Made by a program: the position numbers and the translations under genes. DNA of 64,000 bases. Origin: Pectobacterium sp. CFBP8739 (lineage in GTDB: Bacteria; Pseudomonadota; Gammaproteobacteria; Enterobacterales; Enterobacteriaceae). Where the stretch lies: positions 50,764-114,763 of the forward strand of contig NZ_JACDRR010000019.1 in the NCBI RefSeq assembly GCF_013449375.1, read 5' to 3'. The notes beneath the pieces are model-generated. The model worked only from the letters and a program-made list of their open reading frames with translations, did not search any database and was not told where the DNA came from. This document shows, piece after piece, positions 1-8,732 of the stretch (its first letter is position 1; each line of letters opens with the position of its first letter).

Positions 1-215
1 TTAAGAAAATTACGAGAGCAGTCAATGTGATCAGCAGCTCTAATCAGTGATTCAGGTACGCAAGCACTACTAAACATATCCGTAGGGCTACGTGGAGGAA
101 GCGGATTTTCAGCGCCCCACTTAACAAAAGATGAAACAATACCAGCAATCAAACCAATAAAAGCAGCTAATCCATAGCGTCTCCGAGACGGAGATGTTTG
201 TTCAAAGAAGTTCAT
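1..215 (-). CDS. yagU: YagU family inner membrane protein (3' end beyond window)
   Basis: Reading leftwards from an ATG at 215-213 gives an open frame that runs off the left edge, so only about 71 N-terminal residues are present. It begins [20 protein letters not shown], followed by a hydrophobic stretch and then [14 protein letters not shown], which I recognise as the N-terminus of E. coli YagU (DUF1440). The family is a small polytopic inner membrane protein linked in E. coli to acid resistance; its biochemistry is unknown. No stop is visible within the window. The gene diverges from the ABC transporter operon on the right, with about 740 bp between them. Confidence 0.8.
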   Translation of the reverse strand, partial: MNFFEQTSPSRRRYGLAAFIGLIAGIVSSFVKWGAENPLPPRSPTDMFSSACVPESLIRAADHIDCSRNFL

Positions 216-955
216 TTTTTTACCAATCTAACCATTAAAGGTTATAGTCTTACATAGACATCATGTCCTTATAAAGAGGTTAATTGATATATCGAACAAT
301 CTCTCTAGGTCATTTGGTTATTAGGAACGCGATTTTAAATTTTATAAAAAATAAAAAGAAGACATCACGCGTTGATTTTTTGTGAAACTTTTACTCAATC
401 ATTGAAAAACAAGATTCTCTAACGTGTCCGAAATGTATATTCCAAATGATGCGAAAGAATAATAACTCACCAATAATATTATCAATAAGAAATAGCTTGG
501 TTATTTTTTTGTGAAAGAATTACAGTTCATTCACTCATCCTCTCGCCCTGCGTTCCTCTCATTCAGAATATTTCCTCACCTCAAAAAAAGCTGATATTCA
601 TTTTCGGCAGTTCGAGAGGATGAAAAATCCAGCACGCTTCATTTTCGCTCATTTATTAACCAACACCGAACCAATCCGAGCGCTGATATTCCTCACGCCC
701 ATGTAACCATAGGCAATCCCCCTGTCGCGGAGGCGTAGCAACAGATACGTCAATCAATAGTCGTGATAAAAGCGGACATCACCACTGCGTTTCAAGCAGA
801 AACCTCACTCATCAGCGGACGTAACAACCTTTCGCATATATATTTTTATGGAATTGAAAATCAATTTTTATTCTTTTACATGCATAAGTCTCCCCGTTAG
901 AGTAGCGAAAAGACCGCCGTGTATGGCCTCATGTCATTGGTAAGGGACACAGGGA
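216..955. other. Long AT-rich intergenic region, no gene seen
   Basis: This is 740 bp between divergent yagU and the transporter operon. I see no convincing ORF or RNA gene. It holds a short perfect inverted repeat at 852-866 (AATTGA, 3-nt spacer, TCAATT) about 90 bp before the first transporter gene, which could be an operator. Promoters for both neighbours should lie here, but none stands out. Confidence 0.5.
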
Positions 956-2569
956 ATGGAAAAAAATCATCCGCACGTTACAACTCTCGCCGCAGGGTTA
1001 CTCTCGTTACTGTTTGCATTCAACCCCGGCGCGTACGCGGCGGAAACCGGAGAAAAACCGGTGTCCGGCGGTATTCTGAATGTTGGATTAGGCAGCGATA
1101 CGCCGATTATCGACCCACACATTACGGCCTACGGCGTAACGGCGCTGATTGCACGTAACGTGGTGGATTCACTGGTAGGACAGGCGGAAGATAATCGCTT
1201 TACGCCCTGGCTGGCGGAAAGCTGGAAAATTAACGACAACAACACCGAATACACCTTCCATCTGCGTAAGGATGTGACGTTCAGCGATGGCACCAAACTG
1301 GATGCCGCAGCGGTGAAATACAACATCGAACGTATTCTCGATCCGAAAACCACCTCCAGTTACGCGAAATCGCTATTAGGCCCTATCGACAAGATCTCAA
1401 CGCCGGATGATTACACGATTGTACTCCACTACAGCTCACCGTTTGCAGCGTTGTTGCAGGGGCTGAGCCTGCCGTATCTGGGCATTCAATCTCCGACGTA
1501 CCTGAAAAAAACACCGAACACCAGTACCACAGTAGTAGGTTCCGGTCCGTTTATTCTTGACTCCTTTGTGAAAGGCAGCGGCAGCAAGCTGACGAAACGT
1601 CCTGATTACAACTGGGGACCGGGTTACGCCAAGCATACTGGCCCAGCCTATCTGGATGGTCTGGTGTTCAAATATCTACCGGAAGCGTCGGTTCGCCTTG
1701 GCGCACTGAGCAGCGGCCAGATTCAGGCCATTGACGCCGTACCACCGGCTAATTTCCCGACGGTGAAGCGCAATCCGAAGCTGGAAGTGATCACCTATGA
1801 GAACCCAGGTGTTAACCGCGTACTCTATCTCAACACTACCAAAGGCCCTTTCCAGGATGTCGCGGTGCGTAAGGCGTTCCAGAGCGCCGTAGATACCAAC
1901 GCAGCGGTGAAAGTTGCGTTCTTTGGTACGCTGAAAGCCGCCGATAACGTGCTCGGCCCGGCCACGCTGTACTACGATCCGAGCGTGGCATCCCGCTGGG
2001 GCTTCGATGTGAAAAAAGCCAACGAACTACTGGATAACGCAGGCTGGAAACAGAAAGACGGCGAAGGCTTCCGAACCAAAGATGGCCAACGCCTGAGCGT
2101 CAGCTTCGTATACGCCTCAACCAACGTTGAAGCTGCGGATGTCGCGCTGTTCCAGGCGGTACAATATCAGGTGAAGCAGGCGGGCTTCGAAGTCAAACTG
2201 ACGCCGGTTGATGCAGGTGAATTCACCACGCGCACCAATGCCAACGAGTACGATATCGCTTCTAACTACTTCGTACGTGCGGAGCCGGATATTCTGCGTA
2301 CCGTTTTCGATTCAGCCTATGCGCCACCGAACGGCAACAACTTTACGCGCATCAGCGTACTGGATGACAAGCTGAGAAAAGCGATTGGTGCGGGCGAAGC
2401 AGAACGTAAACAGCTCTATAGCGAAATACAGCGTGAAGTCATCGATCAGGCGTATGTTGTTCCGCTGTACATTCCTGCCTACCAACTCGGCCTGTCCAAA
2501 CAGGTACAGGGCATAGGCTGGGCCACCAACGCAAAACCGAACTTCTATGATGTCTGGATTAAACGTTAA
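956..2569 (+). CDS. ABC transporter periplasmic solute-binding protein, family 5
   Basis: Encodes 537 aa. An N-terminal signal peptide (hydrophobic core LAAGLLSLLFAF, likely cleavage after GAYA near residue 29) is followed by the family 5 fold of DppA/OppA/NikA proteins. Characteristic stretches are LAESWKINDNNTEYTFHLRK, FSDGTKLDAAAVKYNIERI and the C-terminal YVVPLYIPAYQLG. The protein should capture a peptide or similar ligand in the periplasm and deliver it to the two permeases encoded next. It is the first gene of a tightly packed four-gene operon and its end overlaps the next gene. The ligand cannot be told from sequence: peptides are usual, but this family also carries nickel chelates, opines and oligosaccharides. 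An AGGGA-type ribosome site lies upstream. Confidence 0.88.
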   Translation: MEKNHPHVTTLAAGLLSLLFAFNPGAYAAETGEKPVSGGILNVGLGSDTPIIDPHITAYGVTALIARNVVDSLVGQAEDNRFTPWLAESWKINDNNTEYTFHLRKDVTFSDGTKLDAAAVKYNIERILDPKTTSSYAKSLLGPIDKISTPDDYTIVLHYSSPFAALLQGLSLPYLGIQSPTYLKKTPNTSTTVVGSGPFILDSFVKGSGSKLTKRPDYNWGPGYAKHTGPAYLDGLVFKYLPEASVRLGALSSGQIQAIDAVPPANFPTVKRNPKLEVITYENPGVNRVLYLNTTKGPFQDVAVRKAFQSAVDTNAAVKVAFFGTLKAADNVLGPATLYYDPSVASRWGFDVKKANELLDNAGWKQKDGEGFRTKDGQRLSVSFVYASTNVEAADVALFQAVQYQVKQAGFEVKLTPVDAGEFTTRTNANEYDIASNYFVRAEPDILRTVFDSAYAPPNGNNFTRISVLDDKLRKAIGAGEAERKQLYSEIQREVIDQAYVVPLYIPAYQLGLSKQVQGIGWATNAKPNFYDVWIKR

Positions 2570-3506
2570 TCTGTACGCGATAGGTAAACGTCTTTTCACC
2601 ATTCTGGCTGTGCTCTGGGGCGCAGCCACACTGACGTTTATTGCCGTCAAACTGATCCCCGGCGATCCGGTCGCCATTCTTAGCGGCGGCGACAACGTGG
2701 TGGATGAAGCCTATCGCGCCGTACTCATCAAACAATTCGGGCTCGACCAGCCGCTGTGGGTGCAATATCTGCGCTACTGCGGGCAGGCGCTACAAGGCGA
2801 TTTTGGCGTCAGTTATCTTTATCGCCTACCTGTTGGCAGCGTAATTAGCGATGCGATGCATGAAACCCTGCCGCTGGCGCTCGGCGGTCTGATTCTGGCG
2901 TTGTTCCTTGCGATTACCAGCGCGCTGCTGACCGCAGGGCGTTATGGTACGCTGCGTACCACCGTTTCCTGGCTGGAACTGACGCTGCTTAGCACACCGG
3001 TCTACTGGATTGGGATCGTACTGCTGAGCCTGTTCAGCTTTCGTCTGCAATGGTTTCCGGTCACAGGCAACGACGGCGTAATGTCGCTGGTGTTGCCGGT
3101 TATCACGCTAAGTCTGCCGATTGCCGCGATTCTGAGTCAGGTACTGCGTGACGGCTTGGAAGAGGCGCTCTCCCAACCGTTTTCGTTAACCGTGCGCACG
3201 CGCGGCGTCAGCGAAATCGGACTGCGTTTTCGCCACGGTTTACGCCATGCGGCGCTGGCAGCCTCAACGCTGACCGGTACGCTTCTGGCAAGCGTACTCG
3301 GCGGTTCCGTGTTGACTGAAACCGTCTTTGGCCGCGCGGGTATCGGGCAAGTCACGCTGAGCGCGATTGAAAACCGCGACATGCCGCTGGTGCTGGGCGT
3401 CGTGATGCTGTCCGCGTTCCTGTTCGTCGTCATCAACCTGCTGGTGGATGCGCTGTATCTCATCATCGATCCCCGCTTACGTAAGAAAACGAGCGCCCAT
3501 GAGTAG
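2547..3506 (+). CDS. ABC transporter permease, DppB/OppB type
   Basis: Encodes about 319 aa with six predicted membrane helices. The N-terminal helix is followed by FIAVKLIPGDP, typical of DppB-like permeases, and the C-terminal part carries the inner-membrane dipeptide permease signature around SVLGGSVLTETVFGRAGIGQ. It forms half of the membrane channel with the following permease. The start overlaps the binding-protein gene by 23 bp (ATG at 2547 or 2550), which points to translational coupling. The stop overlaps the next start by 8 bp. Confidence 0.87.
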   Translation: MMSGLNVNLYAIGKRLFTILAVLWGAATLTFIAVKLIPGDPVAILSGGDNVVDEAYRAVLIKQFGLDQPLWVQYLRYCGQALQGDFGVSYLYRLPVGSVISDAMHETLPLALGGLILALFLAITSALLTAGRYGTLRTTVSWLELTLLSTPVYWIGIVLLSLFSFRLQWFPVTGNDGVMSLVLPVITLSLPIAAILSQVLRDGLEEALSQPFSLTVRTRGVSEIGLRFRHGLRHAALAASTLTGTLLASVLGGSVLTETVFGRAGIGQVTLSAIENRDMPLVLGVVMLSAFLFVVINLLVDALYLIIDPRLRKKTSAHE

Positions 3507-4365
3507 TGAACCGATGCCCTTTACGCAGACGCCCTCAAGAAAAACCTATCGCAGCCCGTGGCTGAGCACGGCGACACTATTGCCTGCTGCTATCGTTTTC
3601 CTGCTGGCGCTGGCAGTCTTTTTTCCTTCGCTGTTTACCAGCCGTACCGCCGATGAAATGGATATGGGCGCAGTATTTCAGCCACCGAACGCCACCTATT
3701 GGTTCGGCACCGATCAGCTGGGACGCGATATTTTTTCCCGCATCGTGCACGGCACCTCGCTGTCGCTGGGCATCGGCGTCGGCGCGATGCTGATCGCCTG
3801 CTTCGGCGGCGTGCTGTTTGGCACCCTGTCAGTGCTCGCGCCGCTGCGTATCCGTCAGGTTTTGGTGCGCCTGTTGGACATCATGCTGGCGTTTCCCGAC
3901 CTGCTACTGGCATTGCTGGTGATCGCCGTACTGGGACGCGGACCGGAAAACACCATGTTGGCCGTTGGGCTGGCGGGGATTGCGGGTTATGCGCGTTTAA
4001 TTCGCTCTCAGGTGCTGCAAGTCAGACTATCCGGCTATGTCGAGCATGCGATTGCGCTGGGTGAGCATCCGCTGTATATCGTTTTCCGCCATATCATTCC
4101 CAATACGCTGCGCCCGTTGTTGATTGTCGCCACCATTGGCGTCGGCCACGCGGTGCTGTCCGCCTCGGCGCTGAGCTTTCTGGGCTTGGGCGTCGTGCCA
4201 CCGACCGCCGAATGGGGCGCGCTACTGGCTGACGGACGTAACTTTCTTGATATCGCTCCCTGGGTGAGCCTGCTGCCCGCCAGCGTCGTTGCGCTGTCGG
4301 TGATTTCTATTACGTTGCTGGGACGTCGTTTACAGGCCATTTTGGCAAAAGGAGAGGCACGATGA
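3499..4365 (+). CDS. ABC transporter permease, DppC/OppC type
   Basis: Encodes 288 aa from the ATG at 3499; an upstream in-frame ATG at 3448 lies deep inside the previous gene and is unlikely. The N-terminal cytoplasmic tail and first helix are followed by YWFGTDQLGRDIFSRIVHG, the hallmark of DppC-type permeases. Further helices follow, with an EAA-like loop near HPLYIVFRHIIPNTLRPL that contacts the ATPase. It pairs with the upstream permease. The stop overlaps the ATPase start in an ATGA arrangement (4362-4365). Confidence 0.87.
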   Translation: MSSEPMPFTQTPSRKTYRSPWLSTATLLPAAIVFLLALAVFFPSLFTSRTADEMDMGAVFQPPNATYWFGTDQLGRDIFSRIVHGTSLSLGIGVGAMLIACFGGVLFGTLSVLAPLRIRQVLVRLLDIMLAFPDLLLALLVIAVLGRGPENTMLAVGLAGIAGYARLIRSQVLQVRLSGYVEHAIALGEHPLYIVFRHIIPNTLRPLLIVATIGVGHAVLSASALSFLGLGVVPPTAEWGALLADGRNFLDIAPWVSLLPASVVALSVISITLLGRRLQAILAKGEAR

Positions 4366-6059
4366 GCCTGAATTCCCTTCCTCACCCCTATCATGCAGCG
4401 GCATCCGAGAAGACGCCGCTGCTGCGCGTAGACGGCCTGAGCGTCACGTTTCCCAGCCCATTCGGCCCCATTCGTTCGGTTAAAAACCTCTCTTTTCAGG
4501 TCAATGCCGGAGAAATTCTGGCGCTGGTCGGCGAATCGGGTTCAGGGAAATCCGTCACCGCTCGCACGCTCGTGGGTCTGGCCGGTGAAAACGTTGACGT
4601 ACAGGCAAACGCCATTGAGCTCACGCGCCATGACGGCAGTCTGTGTGATTTACGCTATCTGACCGACCGCGACTGGCGGGCGATTCGTGGCCGTGAAATC
4701 GGCTTTGTTTTACAGGATGCACTGGTGTCTCTCGATCCGCTGCGCAAGATCGGGCAGGAAGTCGCCGAACCGATTCTGACCCACCGCTTGCTGCCGCGTG
4801 AACAGGTTCCCGCACGCGTCGCCGAACTCCTGACAAAAGCAGGTATTCCCGATCCAGAGAACCGCGCCGCCCAATATCCGCATGAACTGTCCGGCGGCCT
4901 GCGCCAGCGAGCGCTTATTGCTTCCGCGTTGTCAGCCGGCCCACAGTTACTAATTGCCGATGAACCCACTACCGCGCTGGATGCCACCGTGCAAAAACAA
5001 GTGTTGAAAGTCTTCACCGCCTTGGCACAGGCAGGACACGGCGTTTTACTGATCACCCACGATCTTGCCGTCGTCGCTGAGGTGGCGGATCGCGTCATCG
5101 TGATGCAGAACGGATCGTTGGTAGAAGGCGGTGAGGCGCGACAGATCCTGTCAGCACCGACGCATCCCTACACCCGCAAATTGCTGGCAGCGATCCCAAC
5201 GGCTTCTACGCGGGGAAAGTGGCTGGCTGGCGTCGATCCCTTACAGAATGGCATTGCTCCCTCAGCCGCGTCTCTGGCGACGACGCACACTGACGATACC
5301 ATCGCCCTGACGGCGGATCGCATTGCAGTGTCGTTCAAGCGCCCTGATGGCAGTCGGATGCAGGCCGTCAATCAGGTGTCTCTCCAAATCAAACGCGGCG
5401 AAACGCTGGGCATCGTTGGAGAATCCGGTTCGGGGAAAACCACGCTGGGCAAAGTCATTCTGGCGCTGCAAAAACCGGACAGCGGCGAAGTCCGACTGGC
5501 GGACCATGCCTGGAGCACGTTAACAGAACGCGAACGCCGACCGCTGCGCGCACGCATTCAGACGATCACACAGGATCCGCTTAGCTCGTTCGATCCGCAA
5601 TTTACCGTCGCCCAGATTCTGAATCAGCCGCTGCGTTTGCGCCGCGATTTAAGCGACGATGAGAAACAGCGGCGCATCCTGACGTTACTCGAGTATGTCG
5701 GCCTGACGCCCGACCTGCTGAGCCGCCGCCCAAGAGCGCTGTCCGGCGGGCAACGCCAGCGCGTCTCCATCGCACAGGCGCTGGCTTCGGAACCTGAGAT
5801 TCTGATCTGCGACGAACCGGTATCGGCGCTGGACGTCACGACACAGGCGCAGGTGCTGGATTTGCTGGTCGCACTGCAACGCCAGTTAGGGCTAACGATG
5901 CTGTTCATCTCCCACGATTTGGGCGTGGTGCAGCACATGAGCCATCGCATCGCGGTCATGAAAGACGGGGATATCGTAGAAACCGGGCCGGTCGAGCAGA
6001 TCTTCAATCAACCGCAGCACCCTTACACACGCCTGTTGCTTTCAACGGTGGCGGAGTAG
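4362..6059 (+). CDS. Fused dual ABC ATPase of the peptide-type transporter (DppD-DppF fusion)
   Basis: Encodes 565 aa made of two complete nucleotide-binding domains. The first has Walker A GESGSGKS at residues 57-64, signature LSGGLRQR and Walker B LLIADEPTTALD. The second has Walker A GESGSGKT, signature LSGGQRQR and Walker B ILICDEPVSALD. Each ends with the oligopeptide-transporter C-terminal segment (HPYTRKLL and HPYTRLLL), which in unfused relatives carries an iron-sulphur cluster motif. In most dpp/opp systems the two ATPases are separate genes; fusion as in E. coli GsiA is a minority form. It should power import of the ligand bound by the product at 956-2569. Confidence 0.88.
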   Translation: MSLNSLPHPYHAAASEKTPLLRVDGLSVTFPSPFGPIRSVKNLSFQVNAGEILALVGESGSGKSVTARTLVGLAGENVDVQANAIELTRHDGSLCDLRYLTDRDWRAIRGREIGFVLQDALVSLDPLRKIGQEVAEPILTHRLLPREQVPARVAELLTKAGIPDPENRAAQYPHELSGGLRQRALIASALSAGPQLLIADEPTTALDATVQKQVLKVFTALAQAGHGVLLITHDLAVVAEVADRVIVMQNGSLVEGGEARQILSAPTHPYTRKLLAAIPTASTRGKWLAGVDPLQNGIAPSAASLATTHTDDTIALTADRIAVSFKRPDGSRMQAVNQVSLQIKRGETLGIVGESGSGKTTLGKVILALQKPDSGEVRLADHAWSTLTERERRPLRARIQTITQDPLSSFDPQFTVAQILNQPLRLRRDLSDDEKQRRILTLLEYVGLTPDLLSRRPRALSGGQRQRVSIAQALASEPEILICDEPVSALDVTTQAQVLDLLVALQRQLGLTMLFISHDLGVVQHMSHRIAVMKDGDIVETGPVEQIFNQPQHPYTRLLLSTVAE

Positions 6060-6100
6060 CGCTGTTGAAGAAAGATTGGGTGGTTAAAAACGCGGCGACA

Positions 6101-6120
6101 TTGTACAATGATAAGTACAT
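6101..6120 (+). promoter_or_regulatory. Candidate YefM operator
   Basis: Two TGTAC/GTACA half-sites (6102-6106 and 6115-6119) form an imperfect inverted repeat just upstream of yefM. The yefM-yoeB operator of E. coli also contains TGTACA motifs bound by YefM and the YefM-YoeB complex, so autoregulation here is likely. Confidence 0.5.
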
Positions 6121-6134
6121 ATCAGGAGGGACAA

Positions 6135-6386
6135 ATGCGTACAATTAGCTACAGTGAAGCCCGACAAAATCTATCGGCGACCATGATGAAAACGGTCGAA
6201 GACCGTGCTCCCATACTTATCACCCGACAGAATGGTGAAGCCTGCGTGCTGATGTCTTTGGAAGAGTATAACTCTCTAGAGGAGACCGCGTATTTACTGC
6301 GTTCACCAGCCAATGCCAAAAGACTGATGAACTCAATCGAGAGCCTTAAGGCTGGCAATGGCGAAGAAAGAGATATCATTGAGTGA
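6135..6386 (+). CDS. yefM: Antitoxin YefM
   Basis: Encodes 83 aa from the ATG at 6135, preceded by a strong AGGAGGG ribosome site; an upstream in-frame ATG at 6108 falls in the operator and is rejected. The N-terminus [14 protein letters not shown] is the Phd/YefM DNA-binding fold, and the C-terminal half is the toxin-wrapping tail. YefM neutralises YoeB and represses the operon. The length equals that of E. coli YefM. The stop overlaps the yoeB start in GTGA (6383-6386), giving coupled translation. Confidence 0.93.
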   Translation: MRTISYSEARQNLSATMMKTVEDRAPILITRQNGEACVLMSLEEYNSLEETAYLLRSPANAKRLMNSIESLKAGNGEERDIIE

Positions 6387-6637
6387 AACTAATCTGGTCA
6401 GAAGAAGCATGGGAAGACTACCTGTACTGGCAGGACATCGATAAGCGGATGGTCAAAAAGATCAATGAATTAATAAAAGAAACGTGCAGAACACCTTTTG
6501 AGGGAAAAGGAAAACCAGAGCCACTTAAACATAACCTTGCTGGTTTCTGGTCGCGCCGTATCACCGAAGAACATCGTTTGGTTTATGCCATCACCGATGA
6601 CGCCATGATGATCGCTGCCTGCCGCTACCACTATTAA
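6383..6637 (+). CDS. yoeB: Toxin YoeB, ribosome-dependent mRNA endonuclease
   Basis: Encodes 84 aa from a GTG start that overlaps the yefM stop. The sequence is very close to E. coli YoeB, including [23 protein letters not shown] and the C-terminal CRYHY. The catalytic glutamate, arginine and histidine of the RelE-fold active site (E46, R65, H83 in E. coli) appear present. YoeB binds the ribosome and cleaves mRNA in the A site when YefM is degraded. It ends 41 bp before the convergent rhaR stop. Confidence 0.94.
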   Translation: MKLIWSEEAWEDYLYWQDIDKRMVKKINELIKETCRTPFEGKGKPEPLKHNLAGFWSRRITEEHRLVYAITDDAMMIAACRYHY

Positions 6638-6678
6638 CCCGCCATTGATTCATCACACCCAATAGCTAAAAAGCGCCG

Positions 6679-7533
6679 TCACTCCACATTCAGGAAGCGC
6701 TGGCGATAGGCGCTGGGGGAGACGCCGAACGCCTGATGGAACACCACTGAGAAGTAGTTGCTGTCTTCAAAGCCACACAGCGCGGCGACGTCACCGATGG
6801 TTTGTAGGTCATAACGCAGCAGTTCCATCGCTTTGCAGAGCCGCAACTGGCGCAGGTAGTGTGGCACGCTCATGCCGGTTTGTTCTTTAAAGCGCGAACG
6901 TAAACTGCGAGCGCTGAAGTGATGCTGTTCGCAGAAGGCTTCAAAGCGGAACGGTGTCGCAATGCTGGCACGCAACGCATTCATCAACATATCCAACTGG
7001 TGCGCATCGGCCAATTGTGGATTATCCGGCGTGTGGCGATAGCGCGCCGCCAGCAGCGCAATCTGCAACAGCAGCGCTTCGCTCAGTTGCAGCGACAGCG
7101 CATCGGATTTCATGCACTCCTGCCTCAGCGCATCCACCTTCTCACGGAGGGTATCCATGCCTTCCGAGCCTAGACACCAGTGGCGCTGGCTTTGTGGGCG
7201 TTCCCCACTCGGCAGCAGCATTTGCCAGTCGGCAGATAGCGTCAGGCGGTTGCGAATATAGAGGATATTGTCCAGTTCTAGCCCGTTGACGGACTCATAG
7301 CTGTGGCGATCATTCGCGGAGACATAGAACATGTCGCCACGGGTAATACGGTAAGGCACATCGTTCCAGAGGTGCAGGCCATTCCCGCGCCAGACAATCA
7401 CCAGTTCGTCAAAATCATGATGATGCAGTGGAAACGCTGGCTGCGGGTGCCGCTCGGCCACCATCACGGCATTCTTGTCGGTGAGGAAATAGTCTTCAGT
7501 CTGTAATTTCAAACCCCGTATTGCTGTCGTCAT
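6679..7533 (-). CDS. rhaR: Rhamnose-responsive AraC-family activator RhaR
   Basis: Encodes 284 aa. The N-terminal cupin (LHHHDFDELVIVWRGNGLH, YRITRGDMFYV) matches E. coli RhaR closely, and the C-terminal AraC double helix-turn-helix includes FEDSNYFSVVFHQAFGVSPS. In E. coli RhaR binds L-rhamnose and activates rhaSR. It lies downstream of rhaS in the same minus-strand operon, 24 bp apart, the same order as in E. coli. It is shorter at the N-terminus than E. coli RhaR (312 aa), lacking most of the poorly conserved leader segment. Confidence 0.9.
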   Translation of the reverse strand: MTTAIRGLKLQTEDYFLTDKNAVMVAERHPQPAFPLHHHDFDELVIVWRGNGLHLWNDVPYRITRGDMFYVSANDRHSYESVNGLELDNILYIRNRLTLSADWQMLLPSGERPQSQRHWCLGSEGMDTLREKVDALRQECMKSDALSLQLSEALLLQIALLAARYRHTPDNPQLADAHQLDMLMNALRASIATPFRFEAFCEQHHFSARSLRSRFKEQTGMSVPHYLRQLRLCKAMELLRYDLQTIGDVAALCGFEDSNYFSVVFHQAFGVSPSAYRQRFLNVE

Positions 7534-7557
7534 TCCCTCACCCGCCGTTGCTGTTAC

Positions 7558-8397
7558 CTACTCTTCACGAGAAAACGCCTGATGGCGTAGTGACTTAGGC
7601 GCCTGCGAGAATGCCTTGCGGAATTGCGTCGAGAAGTGATTACTGTCGCTAAATCCACAGGCGTGCGCAATGGTGGTGATCGAGTCATCACTCTGCTGCA
7701 ACCGCCGACGCGCCTCCAATAATCTTAACCGATTCAGATAGCGTTGTGGCGTCATACCCGTGTGTTGTTTGAGTTGGCGATGCAGCGTGCGCAGCGGCAG
7801 CGAGAACTGATCGGCTAGGCTCCCCCAGTTCACCTCTTCACTGTAGTTGTTTTGCAGCCAGCCCAGCAGCGCCTGTACACCCTGACGTTCGGAGCCGTTG
7901 GCCTGCGTTTGGAAGCACTGCTGACGCAACTGCACCAGAATGTGCAGAAACAGGCTCTCACTGGCGGCAATCGCTTCCGGCGCATCGCTCTGCGCTAATT
8001 CAGCTAGGCTGTTCAACGACTGCTTCAACTGCTGCATCCCCACAGCATTCACCTGCCACTGCCCCTGCCACTCACCGTTCGGGCCATATGGCAAGAAGGC
8101 GGCGATATCGGAAAGGAAGCGAAACCCGCGCGGCGAGCGGTACAACATGTTGGTCAGGCACAGCCCTTCCACGTCTTCAAACAGATGCCTGTCGTTATCG
8201 CGAACAAAGAACACCGAACCGCTGCACAGCGCATAAGGCTGATCGTTAAACACGTGGACGCCAGCGCCCTGTTCCACCAGCACAATTTCCCAGAAATCAT
8301 GATAGTGTTCAGGAAACGCCGTTTGCGGCGTGCGCGGTTCTACCGCCACCGTTACGGCACGCGAAGTAAAAAAATCATCACCACGAAGTAGCGTCAT
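7558..8397 (-). CDS. rhaS: L-rhamnose operon activator RhaS
   Basis: Encodes 279 aa when started at the ATG at 8397, which aligns with the E. coli RhaS start and has GGAG 7 nt upstream. An in-frame ATG at 8460 would add 21 unrelated residues. The N-terminal cupin contains FPEHYHDFWEIVLVEQGAG and the C-terminal helix-turn-helix contains DQFSLPLRTLHRQLKQHTG and CGFSDSNHFSTQF. RhaS binds rhamnose and activates rhaBAD and transport genes. It is divergent from rhaB across a 335 bp control region. Confidence 0.92.
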   Translation of the reverse strand: MTLLRGDDFFTSRAVTVAVEPRTPQTAFPEHYHDFWEIVLVEQGAGVHVFNDQPYALCSGSVFFVRDNDRHLFEDVEGLCLTNMLYRSPRGFRFLSDIAAFLPYGPNGEWQGQWQVNAVGMQQLKQSLNSLAELAQSDAPEAIAASESLFLHILVQLRQQCFQTQANGSERQGVQALLGWLQNNYSEEVNWGSLADQFSLPLRTLHRQLKQHTGMTPQRYLNRLRLLEARRRLQQSDDSITTIAHACGFSDSNHFSTQFRKAFSQAPKSLRHQAFSREE

Positions 8398-8540
8398 TTC
8401 AGTTCTCCATTCGGCTTCTGGCAAAAATGCGGCCTTTGGAAAAGGGTAGCCAGAAGCCACAGAACCGACCTTAAATTACCGTCACCCACGTGCCGTCTGA
8501 CTGCTCTTTTTTTAAGATCGCACCGCCCAATTAGTTGAAG

Positions 8541-8556
8541 TGTGGTAAGGATCACA
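8541..8556. promoter_or_regulatory. CRP-like site in rhaS-rhaB control region
   Basis: TGTGG, 6-nt spacer, TCACA matches the CRP consensus at 9 of 10 key bases. It lies nearer the rhaS side of the divergent region. rhaSR and rhaBAD both need CRP in E. coli. Confidence 0.55.
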
Positions 8557-8607
8557 CCGCCTTTTCCCTGATTTTTTCATGGTTATTCACTAAATAATTT
8601 CCCAGAT

Positions 8608-8623
8608 TGTGAGCCCTTTCACG
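8608..8623. promoter_or_regulatory. CRP-like site upstream of rhaB
   Basis: TGTGA, 6-nt spacer, TCACG matches the CRP consensus at 9 of 10 key bases, about 110 bp before the rhaB start. RhaS half-sites would be expected between this and the rhaB -35, but I could not place them with confidence. Confidence 0.55.
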
Positions 8624-8732
8624 GTCAGCTTTGTCATTTTGCCAGCCGCCTGTTGTTGATGGCACTCATAGGAAGGTGGCTACCGTTACCGCTCTTTACA
8701 CTGCAACACATCCAACAATAAGGAGTGCGGCT

